64,000 nt of DNA. It comes from Acidimicrobiales bacterium (GTDB lineage Bacteria; Actinomycetota; Acidimicrobiia; Acidimicrobiales; SZUA-35). Under the pieces are notes generated by a model. It saw only the letters and a list, made by a program, of their open reading frames with translations. It was not told where the DNA came from and made no database searches. The stretch is taken from NCBI GenBank assembly GCA_020630065.1, contig JAHDCC010000002.1, positions 113,646-177,645 on the forward strand, read 5' to 3'. Numbering within the stretch: the stretch's first letter is position 1; the number at the start of each line of letters is the position of its first letter. The translations under genes were made by a program, and so were the position numbers. This document shows positions 1 to 9,244 of the stretch, piece after piece.

Positions 1-1
1 A

Positions 2-2341
2 GTGTCTACTAAGGCGGCCGAAGTTCGCGTCGAACTCCAAGGGGCGCGTGCATCGTTTGATCGAACCGCCCAACAGGTCGGAACGACCAAAGAACAGATA
101 GCGTCAAACAACGAACGGCAACAAGAGTTAACTAATCGTCGGAACCGGTTCGAATCTCAGTTCAACGAACTCACAAACGCCGTTCCGCAACTCGAATCCG
201 ACGTTGAAACATCGGCAATCGCAGCAGAAAAAGCCGAAGAAACGTTGACACAAACAACCGACCGTCGTCGAGCCGCCGAAAAAGAGGCAAGTCGATGGAA
301 AGCAAGAGCCGACGCCTTAACCCAAGCTTTAGATGAGGCACGAGCCCAAGCAGGCATCGACACTTTGTCGGGCGCCGACGGAGTTCTCGGCACCCTGCTT
401 GATTTGGTTGCCATCGACGAAGGTTGGGAAGAAGCCGCGGTAGCCGCTATCGGAGAAGCGTTACAAGCCATCGTGATCGAAAGTGCTGGCGCCGCCAGAA
501 AAGCACTGTCGTTGCTGAACGCCAACGATACCGCTGGGGCCGTTCTGGCGCTTGGTAGCGCTGCCTCTACACGGCACGAACCTGTAGTGGCCGACGGTCG
601 GTCGTTACGGCCACATGTGAAGGCTCGACGCTCCGACGTGGAACCAATTCTAGACAGCCTCCTCGGACACGTTGTCGTCGTTGACGGTACCTGGGAATCG
701 GCGGTTGACGCTTCACTAGAGAACCCAACAGCACTGATCGTGACCACTCATGGCGACCGTTTCAGCCCCCACGGCTGGAGGATCGGCGCCGACAGTGCAG
801 GGGCGACCGGAGCAGCGCTAGAAGAAGCACTCATACGATCAGAAGAGACGCAGGCCGCCGTCGCCGAAGCGGTCACCGCCGCCTCGACAGCTCAGCAAGA
901 GGTCAAACAAGGCCGTCAACGGCAACGTCAGGCAGAAGTCGAAGCGCAGAAAGCTAAAAACGCGCTTAGTTCAGCCGAAACTGGGCTGAAGTCAGCCACC
1001 TCAGAATTTGAACAACTTGTCGCCGACCATTCCGCTCTAGAAACGCAACTCTCAGAGTTGCTTGAACGTCACGAAGTTGAACGCCAGCAGGTATCAGAAC
1101 TTGCCGAGAGTCTTCCAGCGTTGGAAGAACAAGAAGCCGAGCAAAGAAGACGAGCAGAAGCGCTCTCAGCATCGCGTAGTTCTTTAGAAGAACGTTCCCG
1201 CCAAATGGCAAGTAAACGTACCGAGCTAGAGGTTCGTGTCTCTGCACTTGAGCAGCAAACTTCGGCGTTGGGGCAACGGTGGCAAGAAACCGAATCTCGT
1301 TTGGAGCGACTGGTAGAAGAACGAGAACAAGCCAGAAGTCGCCGAGTGAAAATCGAAGCGTCTTTGGCGATTGTCGCCGAACTCGACCACGATCTGGACT
1401 CGCGGCTTACTGTGGTTACCGGCTGGGTCGCCCAGTTAGCGAACGAACAGCAAACACAGTCCGAGGCTGCCCGCAAAGTGTCGACGGCGCTAGCCGCCCA
1501 GCGAGAACGACGTTTAACGACCGAACGAACGTTGGCGGAACAAACCGATAAACAGAACCGGCTAGAACTCGCTGAAACCGAAAGTAGGGTCAAGTTAGAA
1601 ACGCTAACCCAAGCGCTTCGGCAAGACTTGGACACCGAGCCGGAAACGGCGATGGCGACCGAGGCTCCGGAGATCCCGGAAGGTAAATCTCCAGAAGCTC
1701 GACTACGTGAACTCGAACGAGACTTGCGGCTGATGGGTGCGATCAATCCGCTCGCAATCCAGGAATTCGATGAACTTAAAGAACGCTACGAATTTCTTGA
1801 AACCCAGCTCGCTGATGTAACAAGCGCACGACGGGATCTGCACACCTTAATACGTTCGATCGACGAAGAGATTGTCAGTGTGTTCGCTTCGGCCTATGCC
1901 GACGTGGCCGAGAACTTCAAAGCCTTGTTCGTTATCTTGTTCCCAGGCGGCAAAGGTAACCTGACTCTCACCAACCCAGAAGATATTCTCAACTGCGGTA
2001 TCGAGATCGAGGCGAAACCATCAGGAAAGAACGTGAAGAAGCTGTCGTTGCTTTCCGGTGGTGAACGATCACTCGTAGCGTTAGCATTCCTGTTTGCTGT
2101 CTTCCGCAGCCGTCCATCACCGTTCTATGTGATGGACGAGGTCGAAGCGGCGCTGGACGATATCAATCTGACCCGGTTCTTGTCGCTGATCGAAGAGTTC
2201 CGCAAGGAAGCGCAACTTATTATCGTCTCGCACCAAAAACGAACGATGGAGGGCGGCGACGTTCTCTACGGTGTTTCGATGAAACCAGGTGGCTCGTCGA
2301 AAGTTGTTTCGGAACGAGTCGACGACCGACTAGCCGGCTAG
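2..2341 (+). CDS. smc: Chromosome partition protein SMC, C-terminal part (5' end outside window)
   Basis: SMC is the ATPase of the condensin-like complex (with ScpA and ScpB) that organises and helps segregate the chromosome. The visible 779 residues start inside the first coiled coil. A globular hinge lies at about residues 120-260, then a long Glu/Gln/Arg-rich coiled coil, then the C-terminal ATPase half. That half has the ABC signature LSGGERS (about 684-690), Walker B and D-loop FYVMDEVEAALDD (about 708-720) and the switch histidine in IIVSHQKRTME. Full-length SMC is about 1,150-1,200 residues, so roughly the first third, with Walker A, lies upstream of base 1. The GTG at base 2 is only the first in-window start codon, not a real start. 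The gene is followed after 1 bp by the convergent VWA gene. Confidence 0.97.
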   Translation: MSTKAAEVRVELQGARASFDRTAQQVGTTKEQIASNNERQQELTNRRNRFESQFNELTNAVPQLESDVETSAIAAEKAEETLTQTTDRRRAAEKEASRWKARADALTQALDEARAQAGIDTLSGADGVLGTLLDLVAIDEGWEEAAVAAIGEALQAIVIESAGAARKALSLLNANDTAGAVLALGSAASTRHEPVVADGRSLRPHVKARRSDVEPILDSLLGHVVVVDGTWESAVDASLENPTALIVTTHGDRFSPHGWRIGADSAGATGAALEEALIRSEETQAAVAEAVTAASTAQQEVKQGRQRQRQAEVEAQKAKNALSSAETGLKSATSEFEQLVADHSALETQLSELLERHEVERQQVSELAESLPALEEQEAEQRRRAEALSASRSSLEERSRQMASKRTELEVRVSALEQQTSALGQRWQETESRLERLVEEREQARSRRVKIEASLAIVAELDHDLDSRLTVVTGWVAQLANEQQTQSEAARKVSTALAAQRERRLTTERTLAEQTDKQNRLELAETESRVKLETLTQALRQDLDTEPETAMATEAPEIPEGKSPEARLRELERDLRLMGAINPLAIQEFDELKERYEFLETQLADVTSARRDLHTLIRSIDEEIVSVFASAYADVAENFKALFVILFPGGKGNLTLTNPEDILNCGIEIEAKPSGKNVKKLSLLSGGERSLVALAFLFAVFRSRPSPFYVMDEVEAALDDINLTRFLSLIEEFRKEAQLIIVSHQKRTMEGGDVLYGVSMKPGGSSKVVSERVDDRLAG

Positions 2342-2342
2342 G

Positions 2343-3314
2343 TTACGGCAGCCGCTGGAACCAGAACAAGTTCAGGCCTGCTGCTATCACCAACAAAGCC
2401 AGCGAGGCGCCGATAAACCAGTCGGTGATTTCACGGTCCTCGGTTTCGAACCCGATGGCTGAACCGATGTTGTCGTAGACCGAGTTCAGTTCTTCAAGAG
2501 AGCTGGCGCTAAAGAACGTGCCGTTTGTGGCGTCCGAAACCGTTCGCAGACTGGACTCATCTACCGGCACCCCGATTGGAGCGTCTTCGATTTGTGGTGT
2601 CGCCGGATCATCATAGATGATGCTGCCAAATGGGGTGCCGAACGAAATAGTCGAAACAGGAACCCCTGCATCGAGCGCAGCTTGCGCCGCTAACGTGTCA
2701 GGGCGTCCCGCGGTGGTAGCTCCGTCAGAAAGCACAACTATTACTGCCGGAGCCGGGTTTCCGCTACTGTCGGCGGGAACGTTCTTAATGGCTTCAAGTG
2801 AAGTGAAGATAGCTTCTCCAACCGCGGTCCGTTCCGCTAGTTCCAAACCTTCAATGGTGGTGATGGCGGGGGTCCGGTCGGTTGTTGGTGGGACGAGGAC
2901 TGAAGCTGTTCCCGCAAACGCCACCACCCCGACGTTGAGTGTGGGTGGAAGCTCTTCGACAAATTCGGTAGCCGCCGCCTGGGCGGCCATGATGCGGGTT
3001 GGTGCGACATCGTCAGCTTCCATCGAAAGTGATACGTCGATGGCGACAATTACGGTTGCCCGCTCGCGAGGCACTTCAACACTCCGAGCCGGTTGAGCGA
3101 ATCCGGTGACCATAAGTAGTAACGCCAGAATAGTTAATCCTGCCGGTAGGTGTCGGCGTATGCCTGGACGTTCAGGAACAATTTCGTCGAAGAGGTCGAC
3201 GGACGAGAATCGGAGCGCATAGGTCTTTCGTTGCCGTTGCACGAGAAGGTATGCGACGAACAGGGCAGCGACTACGGCAAGAAAGACGAGTCGCCACGGG
3301 CTAAGAAAAGTCAT
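2343..3314 (-). CDS. VWA-domain membrane protein (BatA/BatB-like)
   Basis: This is a 323-residue protein of the aerotolerance (Bat) type. Transmembrane segments lie at about residues 7-25 and 57-75, a von Willebrand A domain follows, and a last transmembrane helix sits near residues 298-316. The metal-dependent adhesion site motif DVSLS and the later LSDGATT loop are intact, so divalent metal binding is likely. The domain would sit on the membrane surface. It is the last gene of a three-gene leftward unit (MoxR ATPase, DUF58, VWA), each overlapping the previous by 4 bp. In known systems MoxR ATPases act as chaperones for VWA proteins; the substrate here is unknown. The start ATG overlaps the DUF58 stop. 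Confidence 0.9.
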   Translation of the reverse strand: MTFLSPWRLVFLAVVAALFVAYLLVQRQRKTYALRFSSVDLFDEIVPERPGIRRHLPAGLTILALLLMVTGFAQPARSVEVPRERATVIVAIDVSLSMEADDVAPTRIMAAQAAATEFVEELPPTLNVGVVAFAGTASVLVPPTTDRTPAITTIEGLELAERTAVGEAIFTSLEAIKNVPADSSGNPAPAVIVVLSDGATTAGRPDTLAAQAALDAGVPVSTISFGTPFGSIIYDDPATPQIEDAPIGVPVDESSLRTVSDATNGTFFSASSLEELNSVYDNIGSAIGFETEDREITDWFIGASLALLVIAAGLNLFWFQRLP

Positions 3315-4240
3315 AGTCGGGTTTGTACCTGCCGTTGAAGTCGATGTTTGCGGGCTATCACGAATCTAGCCAAGTCAGTTAGCCATGGACGGTCGGTCGA
3401 TAGTTGAAGATGATCTACACGTAATGCCCGGAACGAGTCGGCGAGTTCGCTCTGTCGCTGCCGAGCTCTGTCGTTGTAGGCGGCTCGGACAGACGCTTTC
3501 TGAGTGGGGATGTATCGTTGCTGGCCGGTAGCTGCATCTTGGACCGTGATCGGCCCCACATTGGGCAACTCGAACTCTCGAGGGTCAGTTATTTGGATAG
3601 CGATGACATCGTGTTTGCGGGCTAGGGCCCCTAGCGCTATCTGCCAGCCCGGTTGGACTTTGAAGTCAGAGATGACGGCAACAAATCCGGTGGTGTTGGC
3701 GAGTGAGTTGCATCGGCTTAGCGCCGCAGTCAGGTCAGTCACCCCGGTTCCGTCCACACGGTCGGTGTCGGCTATTTGGTGCAGAATGCGTAGGAGATGT
3801 TTCCGGGAACCTCCGGGCTTGATCAACTCTTGGGTTCCTCGACCAGTCAGTAACGCTCCAAGTCGGTTGCCGTCTTGGTTGGTGAGGTAGGCGACAGCTG
3901 CTGACGCAGCCAGGGCGAGGTGTCGTTTTTCTTGAGAGTGGGTGCCGAAGTCAAGGCGGGCGGAGCGGTCAACCACCAGCCAGGTTTGTAGCTCGCGTTC
4001 GGCGATTGTCTGTCTTATATAGGTGTCAGGTAGTCGGGCGGAAACGTTCCAGTCGATGCGTCTCACATCGTCGCCGGGCTCGTAGCGTCGGGTTTCGCCG
4101 AGTTCGGTTCCGTGTCCGGCCGTTAGCCCTCTGTGGTCGCCTTGCAGTAGTCCATCAAGTCTTCTCGTGATCTCCAGCTCTAATCGCCTGAGGGTCTCTC
4201 GGGTCGACCCGTCAGCTACTTGAGATACATCTGAGTTCAT
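3311..4240 (-). CDS. DUF58 domain protein
   Basis: This 309-residue soluble protein carries the DUF58 hallmark, a stretch reading EPGDDVRRIDWN at about residues 56-67, followed by a VWA-like fold beginning at WLVVDRSARLDFG. No transmembrane segment is seen, although many DUF58 proteins have two N-terminal helices, so this is a short cytoplasmic form. DUF58 proteins are nearly always encoded beside MoxR ATPases and VWA proteins, as here, and are thought to be part of the same chaperone or assembly module. It overlaps the moxR stop codon (ATGA) and its own stop overlaps the VWA start, which implies one transcript with coupled translation. The molecular function is not established. Confidence 0.9.
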   Translation of the reverse strand: MNSDVSQVADGSTRETLRRLELEITRRLDGLLQGDHRGLTAGHGTELGETRRYEPGDDVRRIDWNVSARLPDTYIRQTIAERELQTWLVVDRSARLDFGTHSQEKRHLALAASAAVAYLTNQDGNRLGALLTGRGTQELIKPGGSRKHLLRILHQIADTDRVDGTGVTDLTAALSRCNSLANTTGFVAVISDFKVQPGWQIALGALARKHDVIAIQITDPREFELPNVGPITVQDAATGQQRYIPTQKASVRAAYNDRARQRQSELADSFRALRVDHLQLSTDRPWLTDLARFVIARKHRLQRQVQTRL

Positions 4241-5463
4241 GATTTGTCTGAGGGTTTCAGACGGTCAGCCAACCTCGGTTTTTGGGTGCTTGTGCTATCA
4301 GGTTTCGTTCGGTTGATGCGATCTGTCGGGTTCGGGGCCGGGACTTCTTCGGCTGGTTTGATTCCGGCCTCGGCTAGCGGTGTTGGGGTTTCGGCTGGCG
4401 GTTTGCCCGCTTCGCTGGTTGGGGTAGCGCTGGCCTGGGTAGGCGTCTGTGCAGGCGCTGTTGGTCTGGTTGGTTGCAGAAAGTTGGAGCCAGGAGAGAC
4501 AGATCCAGCCCGAACGATCGATAGTACCCGGTTCATGAGGTCCTCTACCGTAAGTTCTTTTGCGAGAGCCTCATAGGTGAGAACGAGCCGATGACGGAAG
4601 ACGTCTTTGGTGACGTCGAAAATATCTTGGGTGGTGACGTAGGTTCGTCCTCGTAGAAGGGCGAGGGCTCGACCGGCTGAGATTAACCCTAAGGTGGCCC
4701 GTGGACTCACACCGAATTCGAGCAATTCTGCCAGCTCGGGCATTCCTCTGAGTTCGGGTTCCCTAGTGGCCATGACGAGGTCAACCGCATATTGGGCGGC
4801 TGCGTTGTCGACAAAGACGTTGTCGGCCATTACTTGGTATGACTCGAGTTGTTCCAACGTGATGATCTGGTCGGCTTCGGGTGCACGTACCCCCATCCGT
4901 CGGACGATTTCGAGTTCATCGGCTGGTGACGGGTAGCCGACGGTTACTTTCATCAAGAATCGGTCGCGTTGGGCTTCCGGTAGCGTGTACACGCCTTCAG
5001 ATTCGACTGGGTTCTGGGTTGCTAATACCAGAAACGGCGACGGTACTTCTTTAGTGACCCCGCCGATTGAGACTTGGCCTTCGCCCATGACTTCAAGTAA
5101 CGCAGACTGCACCTTTGCGGGCGCCCGGTTTATTTCGTCGGTTAAAACCAGGTTAGAGAAGACGGGTCCCCACTCGATATCGAATGTTTCCGACGACGAC
5201 CGCCAAATCTGGGTGCCGATGAGGTCGGATGGCAGGAGATCAGGGGTGAACTGAAGGCGAGAGAAACTTCCACCGACAGTTCGGGCCAGGGTAGACACAG
5301 CCAACGTTTTGGCGAGGCCTGGAAGCCCTTCTAGTAGGATGTGTCCTCGAGCGAGTAGTGACACGACGAGCCGTTCGACCATATGGTCTTGGCCTACGAT
5401 GACTTTTTTCATTTCGTAGGTGACCCGTTCAAGGTCGGCCGCTACACGTTGACTTTGGTCCAT
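4237..5463 (-). CDS. MoxR-family AAA+ ATPase
   Basis: AAA+ ATPase of the MoxR class. It has Walker A in LPGLAKT, Walker B in LVLTDEINR, and the sensor region LATQNPVE, followed by the lid domain. The ATG at 5463 is preferred over an upstream in-frame GTG at 5493 because GAGGAG lies just before the ATG. This gives 408 residues: a canonical core of about 310 and an odd C-terminal tail of about 95 residues rich in Pro, Thr, Ala and Lys that looks disordered. It heads the MoxR-DUF58-VWA unit and is divergent from the htrA-like gene. MoxR proteins use ATP to remodel or insert metal cofactors into VWA-partnered complexes; the client is unknown here. Confidence 0.93.
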   Translation of the reverse strand: MDQSQRVAADLERVTYEMKKVIVGQDHMVERLVVSLLARGHILLEGLPGLAKTLAVSTLARTVGGSFSRLQFTPDLLPSDLIGTQIWRSSSETFDIEWGPVFSNLVLTDEINRAPAKVQSALLEVMGEGQVSIGGVTKEVPSPFLVLATQNPVESEGVYTLPEAQRDRFLMKVTVGYPSPADELEIVRRMGVRAPEADQIITLEQLESYQVMADNVFVDNAAAQYAVDLVMATREPELRGMPELAELLEFGVSPRATLGLISAGRALALLRGRTYVTTQDIFDVTKDVFRHRLVLTYEALAKELTVEDLMNRVLSIVRAGSVSPGSNFLQPTRPTAPAQTPTQASATPTSEAGKPPAETPTPLAEAGIKPAEEVPAPNPTDRINRTKPDSTSTQKPRLADRLKPSDKS

Positions 5464-5626
5464 TACTCTCCTCGACGGGCTGCGCGGGTTCACCCAGTAT
5501 AAGTTATTGCCAATCTATACGCCTCTACCTGAGAGCGGACTAAGAAACGAACCTTAAATCGTTGGTCTACGATTCGGGAACTGGCGTTGCATGTACTATC
5601 GTGGAGTTTCTGTCCGATGTTAGGAA

Positions 5627-6922
5627 ATGTCAACGCGTATGGCTGATGGAGCCACCCAACCCCCAGATTTGGACCCGTCGACGGTAGGTTCGTCGGCTGC
5701 GGACGTTTCGTCGGATTCGTCTTCAGCGAAGGTTGAAAGTTTTTGGTCTGCCCCGTCGGCGCCTCAACCAAAGTCCGATGCGCCGTCTCCCGGCTATTTA
5801 CCGCCGGTCAGTCCGCCAGAGAAACTGACTGTCAAAGCTGTTGGGGGTGCAGATTCCGCTCCGCCGGTTGTGGCTTCTTCTCGTCGGTCATCTAAATGGG
5901 GTTGGCGTGCTTTGGTTTCGTTCCTGGCTGGAGCGATCGTTATGGGCGGTGGCTATACAACGAGTAATATTTTGGCGGGTCGGAATCCTAGAGTTACCCG
6001 AGTGGCCGAGGTCGAGTCCTCGGTTGGCGAGGCGACTACCGAGTTGACCGATGCTGCTGGCGGCAATGTGGCTTCTGGTGTGGCTCAAGTGTTGGGCCCG
6101 GCAGTAGTACAGGTCGAAACCAATGTTGGCCTTGGTTCGGGGGTAATTTACGGTGACGGTCTAATTGTTACCAACGCCCACGTGCTGGCCGGTTCAGATC
6201 AGGTTCGGGTGCGGTTGTCTGATGGGCGGACACTGCCAGCCGAGATTTTGGGTGCTGCCGACACGGTTGATGTAGCTGTTGTTTCGGTTGGGGAGGGTCT
6301 AGATTTGCCGATTGCCCAGTTGGCCACCAACGAGACGGTCGTGGTGGGTCAGGAAGCGGTGGCTATCGGTTCGCCGTTCGAACTGCAGCAAACGGTGACC
6401 CAGGGTATCGTTTCGGCGGTCGCTCGTCCTGTTCAGGACCCATCGACGGGGACGATCACGGCGATGATCCAGACCGATGCTTCTATTAATCCCGGTAATT
6501 CGGGTGGTGCGCTTGCAGACGCACAGGGTCGTGTCGTTGGTATCAACACCGCTATTCAGACCGACGGTTCGGCCGGCAGTGTCGGTGTTGGGTTTGCTAT
6601 CCCGATCGACACGGTCATTAACGCTGCGGATCGGCTAGTGGCCGGGGAGACCCTCGAGTCCGGTTTGCTTGGTATCACTGGCGGGCAGACAACCGATGGT
6701 TCGGCTGGTGTGCAGGTTATTGAAGTTACACCTGGTTCGGGGGCCGAGCAGGCAGGGGTTCAGGTCGGGGACCGGATTTTGAGTTTCGACGATGCGCCGG
6801 TTACCCGCAGCGATGAGCTAGCAGGTCTAGTGGTTGCTCACCCGCCGGGTGATGAGGTAATTCTCGAAGTCGTTCGAGGCACCGAGAATTTGGAAATCAG
6901 GGTCACCCTCGGCGCCAAGTAA
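5627..6922 (+). CDS. Membrane-anchored HtrA/DegP-type serine protease with PDZ domain
   Basis: This 431-residue protein has a Pro/Ser-rich cytoplasmic N-terminus of about 90 residues, one transmembrane anchor at about 91-109, then a trypsin-like domain and a C-terminal PDZ domain (about 345-428). The catalytic triad is visible: His185 in TNAHV, Asp215 in DTVDVAVV, and Ser292 in NPGNSGGAL. The topology places the protease outside the membrane, where family members degrade or process misfolded envelope proteins; in actinobacteria PepD/HtrA proteins have this layout. It is divergent from the MoxR unit. The start is uncertain: AGGA lies only 2 nt before the ATG at 5627, and a second ATG follows at 5639. 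Confidence 0.94.
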   Translation: MSTRMADGATQPPDLDPSTVGSSAADVSSDSSSAKVESFWSAPSAPQPKSDAPSPGYLPPVSPPEKLTVKAVGGADSAPPVVASSRRSSKWGWRALVSFLAGAIVMGGGYTTSNILAGRNPRVTRVAEVESSVGEATTELTDAAGGNVASGVAQVLGPAVVQVETNVGLGSGVIYGDGLIVTNAHVLAGSDQVRVRLSDGRTLPAEILGAADTVDVAVVSVGEGLDLPIAQLATNETVVVGQEAVAIGSPFELQQTVTQGIVSAVARPVQDPSTGTITAMIQTDASINPGNSGGALADAQGRVVGINTAIQTDGSAGSVGVGFAIPIDTVINAADRLVAGETLESGLLGITGGQTTDGSAGVQVIEVTPGSGAEQAGVQVGDRILSFDDAPVTRSDELAGLVVAHPPGDEVILEVVRGTENLEIRVTLGAK

Positions 6923-7000
6923 AGCTTTCTGCGGTGGTCTAAAGTTCGTTGCCAAATTTGACGATAGCTTCAGCGATCCATTGGCAAAGGACAGGCACTT

Positions 7001-7777
7001 ATGACTCGACCTCTGGGTTGGCGCGTTGGTCGACCAACTGCAACCATTATCGCCTTTGTATCCGTTGCTCTGCTAGCTTCGGGATGCGGAAGTTCTTCGA
7101 CTTCTGCTGATGCGGCGAACTCCGACACAAGTCTGGTCAGCATCCCCAATACGATTGCGTTTGCCGAAGAAGAGTCAGACGATAATGCTGTCTCGGAAGA
7201 TTTAGAAGCCCCAGCGTCGACCACGACAAGCCAGCCAGTGGCTTCGACCGCCGCATCGAATAGTGTGCAGGCAGAACCGCCAGCCGATCAGAGCACGACC
7301 GCCACCTCAACCGTCATCGGCCCGGCAACTTGCTCAACGACAGACTACGAAGCGCCGCTGCTCGCCGGCTGGTACAGCATCGACTCTGTTCTCGGGAGTT
7401 GTTCGTTGTTTGCGACGATCCCCAGCCAGTCACTCGAATGTGATTGCACAGTTGGCGTCAGTATCCGGTCTTATCCAAATCAGGATGCCGCCAGCCGGGT
7501 TTCGGATTGGATATCGACTGGTGCCGGTTCGGCACCGCCAACTTCAACGTCGGTCCTCGGTGGGGCAGCGACGTTAGTTTCGGGTGAATGGGAACTCAGC
7601 GAAGTCCAAACAGGGGGATCCGGTCAAACCGAACAACGCTACATGTATGTGTTTGATGACGGCGTCTCCTCCGTCGAGGTGTCGGCAGGCGAATTCCAGG
7701 ATTGGGGCGGGAGCGAAACATTTGCTGACCGTAAAGCCGCTGTCGACCAAATTGCAGCCGGACTCGTACTCAAGTAG
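7001..7777 (+). CDS. Putative lipoprotein, unknown function
   Basis: The 258-residue product has an Arg-containing N-terminus, a hydrophobic segment and a lipobox LASGC with the lipidated cysteine at residue 29, so it is probably an envelope lipoprotein. A Ser/Thr/Ala-rich linker of about 80 residues follows. The C-terminal domain (about 105-258) contains four cysteines (TCSTTDY, GSCSLF, ECDC), possibly disulfides. I do not recognise the domain. It lies 78 bp downstream of the HtrA-like protease in the same direction, so co-transcription is possible. It sits in the non-conserved segment between smc and ftsY. Confidence 0.75.
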   Translation: MTRPLGWRVGRPTATIIAFVSVALLASGCGSSSTSADAANSDTSLVSIPNTIAFAEEESDDNAVSEDLEAPASTTTSQPVASTAASNSVQAEPPADQSTTATSTVIGPATCSTTDYEAPLLAGWYSIDSVLGSCSLFATIPSQSLECDCTVGVSIRSYPNQDAASRVSDWISTGAGSAPPTSTSVLGGAATLVSGEWELSEVQTGGSGQTEQRYMYVFDDGVSSVEVSAGEFQDWGGSETFADRKAAVDQIAAGLVLK

Positions 7778-7941
7778 CTAAATTCTCGATGAATGCGCCA
7801 GCCGTAGTCGAGATGAAGACGTCCATCGAGCTGGGATACGACGCACTGCGCTGATTCTGCAGGATTCATGGTGTGTTTCATAGGTCGGATATGCCGATGC
7901 GGTGCACCGTGGCCATCTCAACTGACTAGGCTCTACTAACG

Positions 7942-9117
7942 ATGGAACTCCTAGAAATTCTGATAGCTGCCGGTGGTGTTGGTACTGTAGGTCTCGTCGG
8001 GGCGTTTGTGCTGCTTCGGGGTCGAGCGTCTAAAACCGAACTGCCGACTTCAGCCAGTACAAGCCGATCGACGGCAACCAAAACGTCGCAAGACGTCGAA
8101 ACAATCGACGTAGACGATCCCGATGTCGACCTCCTAGAGGACGACATCGACGAACGAGTGCCCGACGTCGATGTTGTCGACGATAAACCTGAAGAGTCAC
8201 AAGACCTAGCCCCTGCGGTAAAACCGTCATTCTTTGATCGTTTAGGCAAAGCGCGTTCTGCATTCACCGGCTACCTCGGCGGACTCGCTGGCATCAGTCG
8301 AGTCGATGACGACACGTGGGAAGACCTCGAAGACGCTCTCATACAAGCCGACGTTGGTGTCCAAACGTCAATGTCGTTGATAGAAGACGTCAAAGCCGAA
8401 GCCAAAGAGCAAAAGACCGAAGACGGATCCGAAGTTCTTTCACTACTCAAAGCCCGAATGCATCGAGAGCTTGAAGACAAAGACCGCAGCCTGACGCTCG
8501 ACGACGGCGAAGTTAATGTTTGGCTTTTTGTTGGCGTGAACGGCGTCGGCAAAACCACCACTATCGGCAAACTGGGCAAACGGCTCACCCTGGAAGGCAA
8601 CAAGCCTCTCATGGCCGCAGGTGACACTTTTCGGGCAGCAGCCGCAGAACAACTCGGCATGTGGGCCGAACGGTCCGACGCCGAGTTCGTAAGAGGCTCC
8701 GAAGGCGGCGACCCGTCATCTGTGCTCTTTGACGGCGTACAAGCAGCCGAAGCCCGAGGATGCAACATCGTTCTCGGTGATACCGCCGGTCGATTGCATA
8801 ACAAGTCAAATCTGATGGAAGAGTTGTCGAAGGTCCGTCGGGTTGCGGCCAAAGGTGCCGGTCACGTCACCGAAGTACTCCTTGTTCTCGACGCCACTAC
8901 CGGACAAAACGGCATGGCCCAAGCCAAGGTGTTCACCGAAGCAGTCGACGTAACCGGGGTTGTCCTGACCAAGCTCGACGGCTCAGCTAAAGGCGGGATT
9001 GTGTTCGCCATCGAATCCGAATTGGGTATTCCGGTAAAACTGGTTGGTTTGGGCGAAGGGGTCGACGATTTGGTCGATTTCGAGCCGGTCGAATTCGTGG
9101 ATGCCCTGTTTGAATAG
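7942..9117 (+). CDS. ftsY: Signal recognition particle receptor FtsY
   Basis: FtsY is the SRP receptor GTPase that docks ribosome-nascent chain complexes at the membrane. The 391-residue protein has an N-terminal hydrophobic helix (about residues 5-27), then an acidic Asp/Glu-rich A domain (about 50-95) and the NG GTPase. Motifs include the P-loop GVNGVGKTTTIGKL, the DTFRAAA loop, DTAGR and TKLDGSAKGG. The family pairs with Ffh, whose gene follows 127 bp downstream. Many actinobacterial FtsY proteins have such a membrane anchor. The ATG at 7942 is well placed at the start of the hydrophobic segment. Confidence 0.98.
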   Translation: MELLEILIAAGGVGTVGLVGAFVLLRGRASKTELPTSASTSRSTATKTSQDVETIDVDDPDVDLLEDDIDERVPDVDVVDDKPEESQDLAPAVKPSFFDRLGKARSAFTGYLGGLAGISRVDDDTWEDLEDALIQADVGVQTSMSLIEDVKAEAKEQKTEDGSEVLSLLKARMHRELEDKDRSLTLDDGEVNVWLFVGVNGVGKTTTIGKLGKRLTLEGNKPLMAAGDTFRAAAAEQLGMWAERSDAEFVRGSEGGDPSSVLFDGVQAAEARGCNIVLGDTAGRLHNKSNLMEELSKVRRVAAKGAGHVTEVLLVLDATTGQNGMAQAKVFTEAVDVTGVVLTKLDGSAKGGIVFAIESELGIPVKLVGLGEGVDDLVDFEPVEFVDALFE

Positions 9118-9244
9118 GTCGTAAACGTTGCGGACCCCCTTGTTTCGGTGGGTGGTCGACTTCTCGAAGATAGCCTCGGCACGTATGACCATCGCTGTGT
9201 ATCGGGCCGCCTGGCCCGTCTCCGCGCTAACCTAAGAACTTCTC

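Noticed and set aside
1069-1746. Long open frame (225 codons) on the minus strand opposite smc
   Set aside because: Ser/Arg-rich translation without motifs, lying wholly within the SMC coiled-coil coding region; a shadow frame.
5555-5575. AATCGT/ACGATT inverted repeat between moxR and the htrA-like gene
   Set aside because: Arms of 6 bp with a 6-bp gap are expected by chance at this length of sequence; no second copy found.
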